A DNA stretch of 64,000 nt from Geosporobacter subterraneus DSM 17957 (GCF_900142145.1 NZ_FQZV01000009.1:31995-95994); one strand, 5' to 3'. Shown: positions 15,706 to 25,253, numbered from the stretch's first letter. Notes: generated from the letters alone by a model not told the origin. A program made the numbers and translations.

Positions 15706-16164
15706 ATGGATGAAAATCAATATGTGGTATTCCACTTAGATAATGAAGAGTATGCTATCGACATCGTAAAAATTCATGAGATCAATCGATTAAAGGAAAT
15801 TACCATTACTAAGGTTCCAAGGGTTCCGGATTTTATCGAAGGGATTATCAATCTTCGCGGTGAAGTTGTGCCTATCATCAATTTACGTAAAAAATTCGGT
15901 ATTGAACCCAGGCAAATCAGTAAAGCATCCAGGATTGTAATCGTAAAAATATTGGAAAAGATGATTGGACTTTTAGTAGACAGTGTTTCCCATGTAGTGT
16001 CTTTTGAAAATACAGAAATTTCACCGCCTCCTGAAGAAATAAAGGTCAATTGCAGATATATCACCGGCTTAGGGAAAAAAGGCAAGCGGATGATCTTTTT
16101 ATTGGATATCGAAAAAATTCTTCACATAGAAGAACAGCAAGACATACAGCAGCTGGGAGCCTAA
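15706..16164 (+). CDS. cheW: Chemotaxis coupling protein CheW
   Basis: The 152-residue protein is a single CheW domain (VVFHLDNEEYAIDIVKIHEI; IINLRGEVVPIINLRKKF), the adaptor that links receptor tips to CheA. The ATG at 15706 has AAGGAGG eight bases upstream; an upstream ATG at 15637 that overlaps the receptor stop lacks a ribosome site and adds an unfamiliar 23-residue extension, so it was not chosen. It lies between the receptor and cheA in the same operon. Confidence 0.93.
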   Translation: MDENQYVVFHLDNEEYAIDIVKIHEINRLKEITITKVPRVPDFIEGIINLRGEVVPIINLRKKFGIEPRQISKASRIVIVKILEKMIGLLVDSVSHVVSFENTEISPPPEEIKVNCRYITGLGKKGKRMIFLLDIEKILHIEEQQDIQQLGA

Positions 16165-16191
16165 TAAATCGAAGACAAAGGAGAAATAAAG

Positions 16192-18255
16192 ATGGATAGA
16201 CTAGACATGGATGATCTGTATTATGCCATGTTCTTAGAAGAAACTAAGGAGCAGATCCAGGCCATCGAACAGGAACTTCTCATTCTAGAGCAAGGTCAGG
16301 GTGATACAGAGACCATCAACAGCATATTCCGAATGGCCCACTCGATTAAGGGTGCTTCTGCAACTATGGGATTTGATGATATGACAAGTCTTTCTCATCA
16401 TCTGGAGAATCTCTTATCAAGGGTTAGGGCTAAGGAAATACAGGTGGATACCCAAGTAATGAATACTTTTTTTAAAAGCTTAGATACCTTGCAAGAAATT
16501 CACCGGGGAATCCAGGAGCGGAGTGTAAGAGAAATAGACATCGGCAGCATTATTGACGAGATACAATGCATTATTCAGAATAAAAAAAATCAAGAGGCAC
16601 AAGCTTTTCCAGAGGAAAAGGCTCCCCCAGCAGAAAAAGAGATTGAGGAAGCAGCGCTGGAGTTGACAAAACTAGAAGAAGCATTGTGTCAGGAGGTTGC
16701 TAAGAAATATCATATCTATAAAGTTCTTATAGAATTAGATAAGAGTGCGAAAATGAAATCTGTAAAAGCATTTCTGATCGTCAATAATCTCCTTGGAATC
16801 GGCGATATTATTACGACCTATCCCCCGGACTATGAACAGGTAGGGGATGAATCCTTTGGTGATTATTTTACCCTCATCATAGCCACCGATCGTGACCATG
16901 AGATGATCTACAAAAACATCAATACCATCTCTGAGATAAAGCATATCTATATGAAGAAGGTTCAGGAAGGCAGTGAAGATAATATTCGGCTTCCGGACAA
17001 TGTCCGTCTTGTAGGCGGCAGTCAAAACGGCATGAAAAGAGATGATCATGTTACTGTTCGGGTGGATGTGAATAAAATAGATAAGCTGATGAATTTGGTA
17101 GGAGAATTTATCATCGATAAGGAGAATCTGAATCAGATTGGCGCGGACTTAAAAAGAAAATATAAAAATGATCCATTGGTTCAAAAACTGAATAATATTT
17201 TGCCCCATATCAACTTTGTAGGCTCAGAATTGCAAGAGACTGTCATGTCTACCAGAATGTTGCCTATGGAACATATATTTAACAGGTTTCCCAGAATGGT
17301 GAGAGATTTAGCACAGCGATGCAACAAAGAGGTACATTTTGAAATTGAGGGAAGGGAAACAGAAATCGACCGGGGGATCATTGAAGAACTCATCGATCCC
17401 TTGACCCATATTCTAAGGAATGCAGTAGATCATGGCTTCGAAGGGGCACAAGAACGATTGGCAAAAGGAAAAAATCCCTCAGGTACTCTTAGGCTTAGTG
17501 CCCGCCATGAAGAGAGCAGCGTAGTAATCGAGATAAAAGACGATGGAAAAGGGATCGATGCTCATAGAATTCGCGAAAAGATCATAGAAAAAGGATTATC
17601 AACAGCAGAACAGCTGAACAATCTTTCAGATGCAGAAGTCATTTATTATATTTTTGAGCCCGGGTTTTCTACCGCTAAGGAAATCAGTGATATTTCCGGT
17701 AGGGGAGTGGGTTTGGACGTAGTGAAATCCAATATCGGGAAGTTAAATGGCGTCGTTGATATTAAGACAGAATTGGGAAAAGGAACGAAATTTATCATCA
17801 AATTGCCCCTTACGCTTGCCATTGTTCGAGCACTGCTGATTCGGGAAGGCGAATATATCTTTGCATTGCCCATTTCCTCTATTATCGAAACCATTCGTCT
17901 GAAAGGAAATGAAGTTCCTGAGGCTGTTCACAGCATAGGGGGAGTAGAGGTTTTTAACTGGCGGGAACAAGCTGTCCCAGTGATTCGGGTAGGCGAATAT
18001 TTTGGTATTCAGGATGTGCGGCAAAGGGACAGGCTGTTTATTATAATTGTAGGGTACTCGGAAAGAAAATTTGCACTGGTGGTAGACAAACTGATGGGTG
18101 AACAGGAAATTGTCATAAAATCTATTGGCGATTTTATCGGGAAAAACAAATTGTTTGGAAATATCCAAGGTATTTCCGGTGTAAGTATACTGGGTGATGG
18201 AAGCTTTGCACAGATTATAGATATGGCAGCCATCAGTAGAAGAATGGGGGGATAG
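16192..18255 (+). CDS. cheA: Chemotaxis histidine kinase CheA
   Basis: The 687-residue kinase has all CheA domains: HPt with phospho-acceptor H50 (MAHSIKGASATMGF), a P2-like domain (about 155-265), a dimerisation helix pair (VDKLMNLVGEF-type sequence), the ATP-binding domain (NAVDHGFEG, DDGKGID, GRGVGLDVV) and a C-terminal CheW-like domain. It phosphorylates response regulators on receptor input. No cheY or cheB is encoded nearby. The gene is followed after two bases by an RsbW-like kinase, suggesting an output other than, or in addition to, flagellar control. Confidence 0.95.
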   Translation: MDRLDMDDLYYAMFLEETKEQIQAIEQELLILEQGQGDTETINSIFRMAHSIKGASATMGFDDMTSLSHHLENLLSRVRAKEIQVDTQVMNTFFKSLDTLQEIHRGIQERSVREIDIGSIIDEIQCIIQNKKNQEAQAFPEEKAPPAEKEIEEAALELTKLEEALCQEVAKKYHIYKVLIELDKSAKMKSVKAFLIVNNLLGIGDIITTYPPDYEQVGDESFGDYFTLIIATDRDHEMIYKNINTISEIKHIYMKKVQEGSEDNIRLPDNVRLVGGSQNGMKRDDHVTVRVDVNKIDKLMNLVGEFIIDKENLNQIGADLKRKYKNDPLVQKLNNILPHINFVGSELQETVMSTRMLPMEHIFNRFPRMVRDLAQRCNKEVHFEIEGRETEIDRGIIEELIDPLTHILRNAVDHGFEGAQERLAKGKNPSGTLRLSARHEESSVVIEIKDDGKGIDAHRIREKIIEKGLSTAEQLNNLSDAEVIYYIFEPGFSTAKEISDISGRGVGLDVVKSNIGKLNGVVDIKTELGKGTKFIIKLPLTLAIVRALLIREGEYIFALPISSIIETIRLKGNEVPEAVHSIGGVEVFNWREQAVPVIRVGEYFGIQDVRQRDRLFIIIVGYSERKFALVVDKLMGEQEIVIKSIGDFIGKNKLFGNIQGISGVSILGDGSFAQIIDMAAISRRMGG

Positions 18256-18257
18256 TC

Positions 18258-18722
18258 GTGGATACTTTAAACGAAAACTGTGGACTTCCTGAAATCAATA
18301 AAGAGGGTAAGATTCTTGCACAGCTAAATTTAAATGCGGATATTCCGGCACTAAAAATATTCAAATACTATTGTCACGAAATTGCATCATTATATTTAAA
18401 AGAGCCAGACAAAATTTTTGAATTCATTCTTTGTTCAGATGAAGTCTTTGTAAATTGTATCGTACACGGTTATAAGGGAAAAGGCGGTGTGGTGAATATA
18501 CAATTTGAGCTGGAGGACAATTATTTGGTGACCTATATCCGTGATTTTGGAGTGGGCATTTGCGAGAAATATTTGGAAGGTATACCTGAGCTGGTGGAAG
18601 ATCCTTTTTGCGAAAATGGGAGAGGTTTGTTTTTGGTAAATAGTCTGTCTTCAAAATTGGAAATCGAAAGGTGCCAAGATCAGGGCACACTTGTTAAAAT
18701 ATATTTTGAAAGGATGTGCTGA
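18258..18722 (+). CDS. RsbW/SpoIIAB-like serine kinase (HATPase_c_2)
   Basis: The 154-residue protein is a GHKL ATPase of the anti-sigma-factor type, with N-box DEVFVNCIVHGY (E62, N66), G1 box RDFGVGI (D96) and G2 box GRGLFLV. Such kinases phosphorylate STAS-domain antagonists and may bind a sigma factor or other partner. Start is GTG; its ribosome site GGGGGATAG overlaps the cheA stop codon, so translation is coupled to cheA. The next gene encodes the expected STAS partner and overlaps or abuts its end. Confidence 0.88.
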   Translation: MDTLNENCGLPEINKEGKILAQLNLNADIPALKIFKYYCHEIASLYLKEPDKIFEFILCSDEVFVNCIVHGYKGKGGVVNIQFELEDNYLVTYIRDFGVGICEKYLEGIPELVEDPFCENGRGLFLVNSLSSKLEIERCQDQGTLVKIYFERMC

Positions 18723-18724
18723 AG

Positions 18725-19060
18725 ATGATGATAGAGACCTGCATAAAGGAACATATAAAGGTTGTAAAGGTGTCTGGAGAAGTCAACTTTGAGAATTATC
18801 GGGAATTTGGGGATGGACTGCTCAGAAGTATTGAAGGAAGTCACAATATTCTGCTGGACCTAGGAGGCCTAAGCTACCTTAACAGTATGGGATTGAGCTG
18901 CATCGTCAAGGCATATGCCTATGTAAAAAAGGACAGACGGGATTTAAGATTGTGTGAATTGCAGGAGCACATCAAAAAACTATTTACCATTACCAAGCTA
19001 GATAAGATGATTGCTCTTTATGAAAAACAGGAGGATGCTTTTGCCTCCTATAAGAAATGA
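18725..19060 (+). CDS. STAS-domain anti-sigma-factor antagonist (RsbV/SpoIIAA-like)
   Basis: The 111-residue protein is a single STAS domain. The phosphorylation loop, usually D-S-S/T-G, reads NSMGLS with S54 as the probable acceptor, so Asp is replaced by Asn and the second Ser/Thr by Met. In partner switching the unphosphorylated form binds the RsbW-like kinase and releases its target. ATG 18725 is preferred over GTG 18716 because AAAGGA lies only one base before the GTG. It sits between the kinase and the phosphatase genes. Confidence 0.88.
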   Translation: MMIETCIKEHIKVVKVSGEVNFENYREFGDGLLRSIEGSHNILLDLGGLSYLNSMGLSCIVKAYAYVKKDRRDLRLCELQEHIKKLFTITKLDKMIALYEKQEDAFASYKK

Positions 19061-19073
19061 GAAGTGATAATGA

Positions 19074-20390
19074 ATGATTGAACATAGCCCTATGGATGAG
19101 GAAATGTTACTAATGCGGGAAAAGCTGGAGAAGTTAAGGATTCAAAACAGCCAACTGCTATTCTTTGGAGATTTCTGCAGCACCCTTCTATCGGAGACAA
19201 ATATTGAGAAAATTTCTCTTCGCGTCATGGAGCAGATGCATCGTCTGGTAGGCGGAAACATAGGATTTGTACGCAAAGAGGCATCTGCAGACCAGTATGC
19301 ATCCTATATCCTGGAAAAAGGTGAAATTAGAAAACACATCCTAAAACGCAGTGAATTAGGATCTAAATGTTTTTTTATTTATTGCAAGAAAATATATGTA
19401 GGAAATGAAAAGAACCCTTTTATTGCGGTGCCTATCAAGTACGAAGGCGAAAATTTAGGGGTGGTTATGTTGGAAAACCTAGATGAAGACAGCTTCCGAG
19501 CGGTAAATATCAAGCATTTGGAGTTGATCGCACTACCCATTGGAGTGGCTGTTAAAAACTGTCTGCTGCTGCAGCAGTCGATATTAGAAAAACATATTAT
19601 TGCAGATCAGCATCAAAAAATTCAGGAGGATCTCAGGTTTGCACAGAAAATTCAATCCTATTTGATGCCCAGAGGATTTCGCAAATATGGCGATTACATG
19701 ATCTATGGAGACCATAAGCAAGCCCGGTATTTAGGCGGTGACTTCTATGATACTTTTCAAATAGATCAGCAGCGGGTTGTTTTCTATATTGCCGATGTAT
19801 CCGGTCATGGCGTAGCGGCCTCCCTTTTAACTGTTTTTCTAAAACAGGCAGTAAGAGGGATTGTACAATCCTTCCCGGAAACATATAAGCTAAAGCCCTC
19901 AGCTATTTTGGAAAAGCTGCAGATTCGATTTAGAGATCTTCAAATGGACGAAACCGTTTATATTGGGACACTGGTAGGAATCCTGGATTTTAAAAGGCAC
20001 CTCATTACCCTTGCCAATGCAGGCCACAATGTAGAACCCGTTTATTTGGACCCAAATAATCAACAGGTAATTACCTATGAATTAAAAGGACCACCGATCA
20101 ACAACTGGGAAATAGATCATTCTCTATTATCCTATGAAGAAACTGCCATCTCTCTGGAAAAGGAAGAGCAGTTGATCCTCCTCACCGATGGGGCCATAGA
20201 GATGGATGGTTCCGGTAGTGCCCATAAAAATATTGAGGACACAGACTTTATCAAAAGAATATTGGAAATAAAACCCCAACAGGAGTGGAAAAAAGAATTC
20301 CAGGCAAAGATTCATAGCCTATTCGAAGGTTTAGACAAGACCCATATGGAGGATGATATCGCGCTCTTGGCCATTAAAAGAGAGGTTTAG
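19074..20390 (+). CDS. SpoIIE/RsbU-type PP2C phosphatase with GAF-like sensor domain
   Basis: The 438-residue protein has an N-terminal GAF-like sensor (about 25-165), a linker helix (RFAQKIQSYLMP, 189-199) typical of RsbU/RsbP enzymes, and a PP2C domain with metal-binding GGDFYD (221-226), DVSGHG (241-246), NAGH and DDIALL. It should dephosphorylate the STAS protein encoded just upstream. It closes the operon; no strong terminator follows within 100 bases. The ligand of the GAF domain cannot be read. Confidence 0.9.
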   Translation: MIEHSPMDEEMLLMREKLEKLRIQNSQLLFFGDFCSTLLSETNIEKISLRVMEQMHRLVGGNIGFVRKEASADQYASYILEKGEIRKHILKRSELGSKCFFIYCKKIYVGNEKNPFIAVPIKYEGENLGVVMLENLDEDSFRAVNIKHLELIALPIGVAVKNCLLLQQSILEKHIIADQHQKIQEDLRFAQKIQSYLMPRGFRKYGDYMIYGDHKQARYLGGDFYDTFQIDQQRVVFYIADVSGHGVAASLLTVFLKQAVRGIVQSFPETYKLKPSAILEKLQIRFRDLQMDETVYIGTLVGILDFKRHLITLANAGHNVEPVYLDPNNQQVITYELKGPPINNWEIDHSLLSYEETAISLEKEEQLILLTDGAIEMDGSGSAHKNIEDTDFIKRILEIKPQQEWKKEFQAKIHSLFEGLDKTHMEDDIALLAIKREV

Positions 20391-20504
20391 AAAGGGGAAT
20401 AAAGATCACTATAATCCAGCAAAACTTACCAAAGAATCCACAAAATAGCATAGATAATTTATAATATTCTGAAAAAATAGCTGTATTTTTATAAGTATTT
20501 ATGC

Positions 20505-20867
20505 TATAATAATATACAAGAAGGAGAAATTCTTCTTACAGATTCTAATTCACCCAAAATTAGGTTGTTTGTTTAAGTTTGCAGAAAGCTGAATCGGTAA
20601 AGCAGTTAGTTTGCAAGACTGGATTTAAGAAAGCTTGAAAGGAATATAGAGCAGGTATTTGGTAAGTAAAATTAAATGGATCATTCTATTGAGTTGAGGT
20701 TTTTCACATCGTATGGTAATGAAGTACCGAAGCATTAGGTTTTCCTGAGAAAGGAATGTGTTTGTAATTCAGTTTGAAGATGAAAATTTTAACCGTGAAT
20801 TAGGATCTGGCAGATGATCGGTTCCCATATGCAATGGAAACATATGGCGAACCGATCATCATTTTTT
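20505..20867 (+). ncRNA. Structured non-coding RNA of about 300 nt, possibly raiA-type
   Basis: A TATAAT box (20505-20510 region, in GCTATAATAATATAC) precedes a sequence without coding frame. CAGATTCTAATTCAC (20539-20553) pairs with GTGAATTAGGATCTG (20795-20809) over 15 positions with one G-U, enclosing about 240 bases with further local hairpins such as TTTCCT-GAG-AAAGGAA. A strong terminator follows immediately. A long closing stem around a multi-branched interior is the layout of large structured RNAs in Clostridia such as raiA RNA. I cannot confirm that family from memory of its consensus. An untranslated leader is unlikely since only pseudogenes follow. Confidence 0.55.
20813..20867 (+). 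terminator. Terminator of the structured RNA
   Basis: GATGATCGGTTC-CCATATG (20813-20831) pairs with CATATGG-C-GAACCGATCATC (20841-20860) with a single bulged C, then ATTTTTT. It lies four bases after the closing stem of the RNA. Confidence 0.85.
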
Positions 20868-21044
20868 GTATTTTTAGGCGGATATAGATATACATTGAAA
20901 AAGGAACTATTGATTTTTGATCGGGAATAGGTTACATATAAAATAGAGAAGTTGGGACATAATTCCCAAACTTTATAAAATTATTACTAAAAATAAAAAA
21001 ATACCAGATTACTTTGAGACATATGTCCTTTATGAAAACGCTCT

Positions 21045-21506
21045 TTGGCTATCCAACAAGGTGTTTTTGTGGCAGACCTGCTCTTAGGAAAGAAAAGAGA
21101 AACGGATATCCATACAGCTATTCCCAGTGCCATATTTACTATATCTGAAATTGCCGGTTTAGGATGCCAGGAGCATCAGCTTTTATCAGAACATCGGTCT
21201 TATAAAGTTGGAAAATACCCCTTCATCCATACCTGGAGAGGATTTACAAAGGGCATCAACCAGGGGTTTGTTAAAGTGTTATTCGGAGAGGACGATGAAT
21301 TAATAGGGTTATGGATGGCAGGCCAGGATGTATCGGAATATATAGGACCGCTGCATAGCATTTTTAGAAAAAGAATAACCCTAAAGGATTTAGAGGACAG
21401 TCTTGTAGTTCACCCCAGTTTATGGGAATCGGTTTGGGAGACAGCACGGAATCTGGAGGAGCGGGGAGGTGAACAGGATGAAACAGCCCCATATACTATG
21501 CTCTAA
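21045..21506 (+). pseudogene. Truncated dihydrolipoyl-dehydrogenase-like flavoprotein (C-terminal domain only)
   Basis: The frame begins within the FAD-domain end (AIQQGVFVADLLLG) and continues through the dimerisation domain of the lipoamide dehydrogenase family: IPSAIFTISEIAGLGCQE, GFVKVLFGEDDELIGLWMAG, then LVVHPSLWESVWETA, which replaces the usual HPTLSE active-site region. The first roughly 300 residues, including the redox-active Cys pair and FAD-binding GxGxxG, are absent, and upstream sequence is AT-rich and non-coding. The remnant could not function as an oxidoreductase. The next broken gene starts inside its last codons, so an old operon has decayed here. Confidence 0.75.
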
Positions 21507-21615
21507 AGAGGATATTTCAGAATATGTCCTGCTGCCTGGAGATCCTCAGCGGGCCTTTCGCGCCGCTGCCTATTTGGATTAGTGGCAGGAGATTGCATAT
21601 CCAAGGGAATATTAA
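21478..21615 (+). pseudogene. N-terminal fragment of a nucleoside phosphorylase
   Basis: ATG 21478 (GGGGAGGTGAACAGG upstream) opens a frame reading KQPHILCSKEDISEYVLLPGDP then FRAAAYLD. This is the start of the PNP/uridine phosphorylase family with its phosphate-binding GDP motif. TAG follows at 21580-21582; the same frame continues WQEIAYPREY, still family-like, to TAA 21613-21615. At least 200 residues are missing. A second, unrelated-looking open stretch to 21777 (containing DYAQAAREAEEGEKREILLA) is in another frame and I assign nothing to it. Confidence 0.7.
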
Positions 21616-21837
21616 GGAAGGCATTTGGGATTATGCACAAGCGGCAAGGGAAGCAGAAGAAGGAGAAAAAAGAGAAATTTTACTAGCATTAGAAACTATT
21701 GGAAAAATACATAAAAGCACGCAGAATTGGCTAAAAAAAAAGACTATGGTAGAAAAAATAATAAACAATTTTTAAATGAGAGGTTTACATTTTATAGTAG
21801 AATGTTATAATTTAATATGAATCAATAGATATTCTTT

Positions 21838-21872
21838 AAAAGGCCAATGGTAAAAACCATTGGTCTTTTAAA
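21838..21872 (+). terminator. Hairpin terminator before the tig promoter
   Basis: AAAGGCCAATGGT (21839-21851) pairs with ACCATTGGTCTTT (21856-21868) around AAAA, ending in TTTTAAAA. It isolates the decayed region from the tig operon. Confidence 0.7.
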
Positions 21873-21981
21873 ATCCCTTAAGGACTGTATAGTTTGTTTT
21901 GCTTTCGGTAAAAATTAGGACAGTATAGAACTCAAGAAATCTAGGGGAATTGGCAAAATATTAGTGTACATACAGTTTTTA

Positions 21982-21990
21982 TGATATAAT
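21982..21990 (+). promoter_or_regulatory. Extended -10 promoter of the tig-clpP-clpX operon
   Basis: TGATATAAT supplies TGN plus a consensus TATAAT. The -35 region (TTAGTG around 21961) is poor. The leader to the tig start is about 65 bases. No CtsR-type direct repeat or CIRCE element was seen. Confidence 0.6.
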
Positions 21991-22062
21991 ATAAGGGTTA
22001 AAAAAGGGAACTACCCATGAATTCTATTAAAGATAAAGATAGATAGAGGAGGAACAATATTC

Positions 22063-23340
22063 ATGAGTTCAGTTGTTGTTAAGAAGGAAAATAATGAGGT
22101 AACTTTAAAAATCGAGGCTACTGCAGCAGAATTTGAAAAAGCCGTAGAAAAATCCTATCAAAAAATGAAGGGGAAATTCAACATTAATGGTTTCAGAAAA
22201 GGGAAAGCTCCTCGGAAGCTGATCGAACTGCAGTATGGAGAAGGCGTATTCTATGAGGAAGCCATCAATGAATTATTCCCTAAGGCTTATGAGCAAGCAA
22301 TCCAGAAGCATAATATTGAGCCGGTTGACAGACCTGCTATTGATATTGAGCAAATCGGTAAAGGACAGGATTTCATCTTCACAGCTACTGTAACGGTGAA
22401 GCCGGAGGTAAAGCTGGGCGAATACAAAGGTATAGAAGTAGAGCAAATCGAGTATAATGTTAAGGAAGAAGATATAGATGCTGAAATCCAGCGATTGAGA
22501 GAGCGTAACGCAAGACTGGTTGCTGTTGAAAGACCGGTTAAAGATGGAGATACCTTAATTATCGACTATGCAGGATTTGTAGGAGATCATCAGTTTGCCG
22601 GCGGAACTGCTGAAAAGCAGACCCTAGTGATTGGCTCAGGACAGTTTATCCCTGGATTTGAAGAACAATTGATTGGTACAGAAATTGGCCAGGAAGTAGA
22701 GGTTAAGGTAACATTCCCAGAGCAATACCATGCAGAAGATTTAGCCGGAAAAGAAGCTCTATTTAAAGTAACGGTTCATGAAATAAAGGAAAAAGAAATG
22801 CCGGTCCTGGATGATGAGTTTGCAAAGGATGTTAGCGAGCATGATACCTTAGCAGAGTTAAAGGAAGATATCCGCAAAAGGCAAGAGGAAACCGCAAAAA
22901 ACAGAGCTGAAAGAGAACGCAGAGATGCTATCTTAGACAAGGCGGTAGCCAACGCAGAAGTAGATATTCCTAAGGTAATGGTAGAGGATGAAATTGAAAG
23001 CATGCTGAATGACTTTGATCGACAGCTTCAATTCCAGGGCTTAAATTTGGAGAGCTATTTGAAGTATGCCAATAAGAAAATTGAAGAGATCAAGGAACAA
23101 ATGAAAGATGATGCATATAATAGAGTAAAAACGCAATTGACCCTAGAAGCGATTGCAAAGGAAGAAAATATAGAGGTATCAGAAGAGGAAGTTGATCAGG
23201 AAATTGAAAAATATGCCAAGCAATACAACACAGATGTAGAAAAGTTTAAGAAATCCATGAGACCGCAGGATTATGGCTACATGAAAGAGGGTATTAAAAT
23301 TAAAAAGGCTGTTGATTTTATCGTTCAACAGGCGAAGTAA
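22063..23340 (+). CDS. tig: Trigger factor, ribosome-associated chaperone and prolyl isomerase
   Basis: The 425-residue protein has the ribosome-docking domain with signature GFRKGKAP (about 44-51), a central FKBP-type isomerase domain (about 150-240; GDTLIIDYAGFVGD, GSGQFIPGFEEQLIG) and a helical C-terminal chaperone domain. It binds nascent chains at the ribosome exit. Length is typical. ATG 22063 has AGAGGAGG eleven to thirteen bases upstream. The order tig-clpP-clpX is conserved in Firmicutes and links folding with degradation. Confidence 0.97.
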   Translation: MSSVVVKKENNEVTLKIEATAAEFEKAVEKSYQKMKGKFNINGFRKGKAPRKLIELQYGEGVFYEEAINELFPKAYEQAIQKHNIEPVDRPAIDIEQIGKGQDFIFTATVTVKPEVKLGEYKGIEVEQIEYNVKEEDIDAEIQRLRERNARLVAVERPVKDGDTLIIDYAGFVGDHQFAGGTAEKQTLVIGSGQFIPGFEEQLIGTEIGQEVEVKVTFPEQYHAEDLAGKEALFKVTVHEIKEKEMPVLDDEFAKDVSEHDTLAELKEDIRKRQEETAKNRAERERRDAILDKAVANAEVDIPKVMVEDEIESMLNDFDRQLQFQGLNLESYLKYANKKIEEIKEQMKDDAYNRVKTQLTLEAIAKEENIEVSEEEVDQEIEKYAKQYNTDVEKFKKSMRPQDYGYMKEGIKIKKAVDFIVQQAK

Positions 23341-23373
23341 TTTGAAGAAATTTACAAAAGGAGGTATATTCTA

Positions 23374-23958
23374 ATGCCTTTAGTTCCAATGGTAGTTGAA
23401 CAAACCAATCGAGGAGAAAGATCTTATGATATCTACTCTCGGTTATTAAAGGATAGAATCATTATTCTAGGGGAAGAGGTTAATGATCATACAGCCAGTC
23501 TGGTGGTAGCACAACTGATCTTTTTAGAGGCAGAAGATCCAGATAAGGATATTCAGCTATATATCAACAGCCCTGGCGGATCTATCACAGCAGGGATGGC
23601 AATCTATGATACCATGCAGTATATTAAGCCGGATGTGTCTACCATTTGCATCGGAATGGCAGCAAGCATGGGTGCCTTTTTATTAGCGGCAGGAGCCAAA
23701 GGGAAAAGATTTGCACTTCCCAATGCAGAGATTATGATCCACCAACCTCTTGGAGGAACCCGAGGTCAGGCAGAGGATATTCGAATTCATGCAGAAAGAA
23801 TTCTAAAAATGCGGGAGACGATCAACAAGATCCTTAGCGAGAGAACAGGACAGCCCTTAGAGAAAATATCTAGAGATACTGATAGAGATTTCTTTATGGA
23901 GGCCCAAGAAGCCGTTACTTACGGATTGATCGATAAGGTTATCACTTCCAGGAAATAA
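23374..23958 (+). CDS. clpP: ATP-dependent Clp protease proteolytic subunit
   Basis: The 194-residue serine peptidase has the catalytic triad S98 (GMAASMGAF), H123 (MIHQPLGG) and D172 (DTDRDFFM). It forms the double-heptamer chamber used with ClpX. AAAGGAGG lies upstream of ATG 23374. It sits 33 bases after tig and 18 bases before clpX, in one operon. Confidence 0.97.
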   Translation: MPLVPMVVEQTNRGERSYDIYSRLLKDRIIILGEEVNDHTASLVVAQLIFLEAEDPDKDIQLYINSPGGSITAGMAIYDTMQYIKPDVSTICIGMAASMGAFLLAAGAKGKRFALPNAEIMIHQPLGGTRGQAEDIRIHAERILKMRETINKILSERTGQPLEKISRDTDRDFFMEAQEAVTYGLIDKVITSRK

Positions 23959-23976
23959 GACAAGAGAGGTGTAAGG

Positions 23977-25251
23977 ATGTCAAGATTTGATGATAAGAAG
24001 CAGTTGAAATGCTCTTTTTGCGGAAAATCTCAAGATCAAGTAAGACGGCTCATAGCTGGTCCCAGTGTATATATATGTGATGAATGTATAGAATTGTGCC
24101 AAGAGATTATTCAAGAAGAATTCGAAGAGCATGTAGAAATGGAAATGACAGATCTTCCAAAACCACAGGAAATTCGAAATGTGCTGGATCAATATGTTGT
24201 CGGTCAGGATCGGGCAAAAAGGGCTTTGGCGGTTGCTGTATACAATCATTATAAGCGTATCAACCGTCAGGGAAAACATGATGATGTAGAACTGCAAAAG
24301 AGCAATATCGTAATGCTTGGCCCAACGGGCTCGGGCAAAACATTGCTGGCACAAACACTGGCCCGTATCCTCAATGTACCCTTTGCCATTGCAGATGCTA
24401 CTTCTTTAACAGAAGCAGGCTATGTAGGGGAAGATGTTGAGAATATCCTGCTAAAGCTCATTCAAGCTGCAGATTATGACATCGAGCGGGCAGAAAAAGG
24501 AATCATCTATATTGATGAAATTGATAAGATCGCACGAAAGTCAGATAATCCTTCGATCACGAGAGATGTAAGTGGTGAAGGGGTACAGCAGGCTCTTCTG
24601 AAAATATTAGAAGGAACCGTTGCCAGCGTACCGCCTCAAGGGGGGAGAAAGCATCCCCATCAGGAGTTTATACAGATTGATACCACCAATATCCTATTTA
24701 TCTGCGGTGGTGCTTTTGATGGCATAGATAAAATCATTCAGAAGCGAATTGGACAAAAGTCTATGGGCTTTGAAGCAAATATCCAGAGTAAAGTTGTCAA
24801 GGATGTAGGAGAGCTGCTAAATAAGATTCAGCCGGAGGACTTGTTAAGATATGGTCTGATCCCTGAATTTGTAGGCAGACTTCCGGTAATGGTAACCCTA
24901 CATGAACTGGATGAAGAAGCTTTAGTAAAGATTTTAGTGGAACCAAAGAACGCTTTGGTAAAGCAATATAAAAAGCTGTTTGAATTAGATGGTGTAGAGC
25001 TGGAGATGGATCAGGAGGCTTTGGTGGCTATTGCAAAAAAGGCTATTGAACGTAAGACTGGAGCCAGAGGCTTGCGCAGCATCGTGGAGAATATCATGCT
25101 GGATGTAATGTATGATATTCCATCCAGAGATGACATTGAAAAATGCATTGTGACGAAGGAAACCGTAGAAAATGCTACAGAACCGACTTTAGTAATTTCT
25201 GATGCAAAAAAGAGAAAGACAAAGAAGAAAAAAGAGGAAACTGCATCTTAA
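23977..25251 (+). CDS. clpX: ATP-dependent Clp protease ATP-binding subunit ClpX
   Basis: The 424-residue AAA+ unfoldase has an N-terminal zinc finger (CSFCGKS ... CDECIELC), Walker A GPTGSGKT, Walker [11 protein letters not shown] and the ClpP-contact loop region. It unfolds tagged substrates and feeds them to ClpP. The C-terminus ends in a lysine-rich tail ([11 protein letters not shown]). A terminator follows three bases after the stop. Confidence 0.97.
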   Translation: MSRFDDKKQLKCSFCGKSQDQVRRLIAGPSVYICDECIELCQEIIQEEFEEHVEMEMTDLPKPQEIRNVLDQYVVGQDRAKRALAVAVYNHYKRINRQGKHDDVELQKSNIVMLGPTGSGKTLLAQTLARILNVPFAIADATSLTEAGYVGEDVENILLKLIQAADYDIERAEKGIIYIDEIDKIARKSDNPSITRDVSGEGVQQALLKILEGTVASVPPQGGRKHPHQEFIQIDTTNILFICGGAFDGIDKIIQKRIGQKSMGFEANIQSKVVKDVGELLNKIQPEDLLRYGLIPEFVGRLPVMVTLHELDEEALVKILVEPKNALVKQYKKLFELDGVELEMDQEALVAIAKKAIERKTGARGLRSIVENIMLDVMYDIPSRDDIEKCIVTKETVENATEPTLVISDAKKRKTKKKKEETAS

Positions 25252-25253
25252 AC

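Noticed and set aside
21524..21777. 83-codon frame after the lpd remnant
   Set aside because: Its start overlaps the phosphorylase fragment in a different frame; the C-terminal helical part has no recognisable homology or start site.
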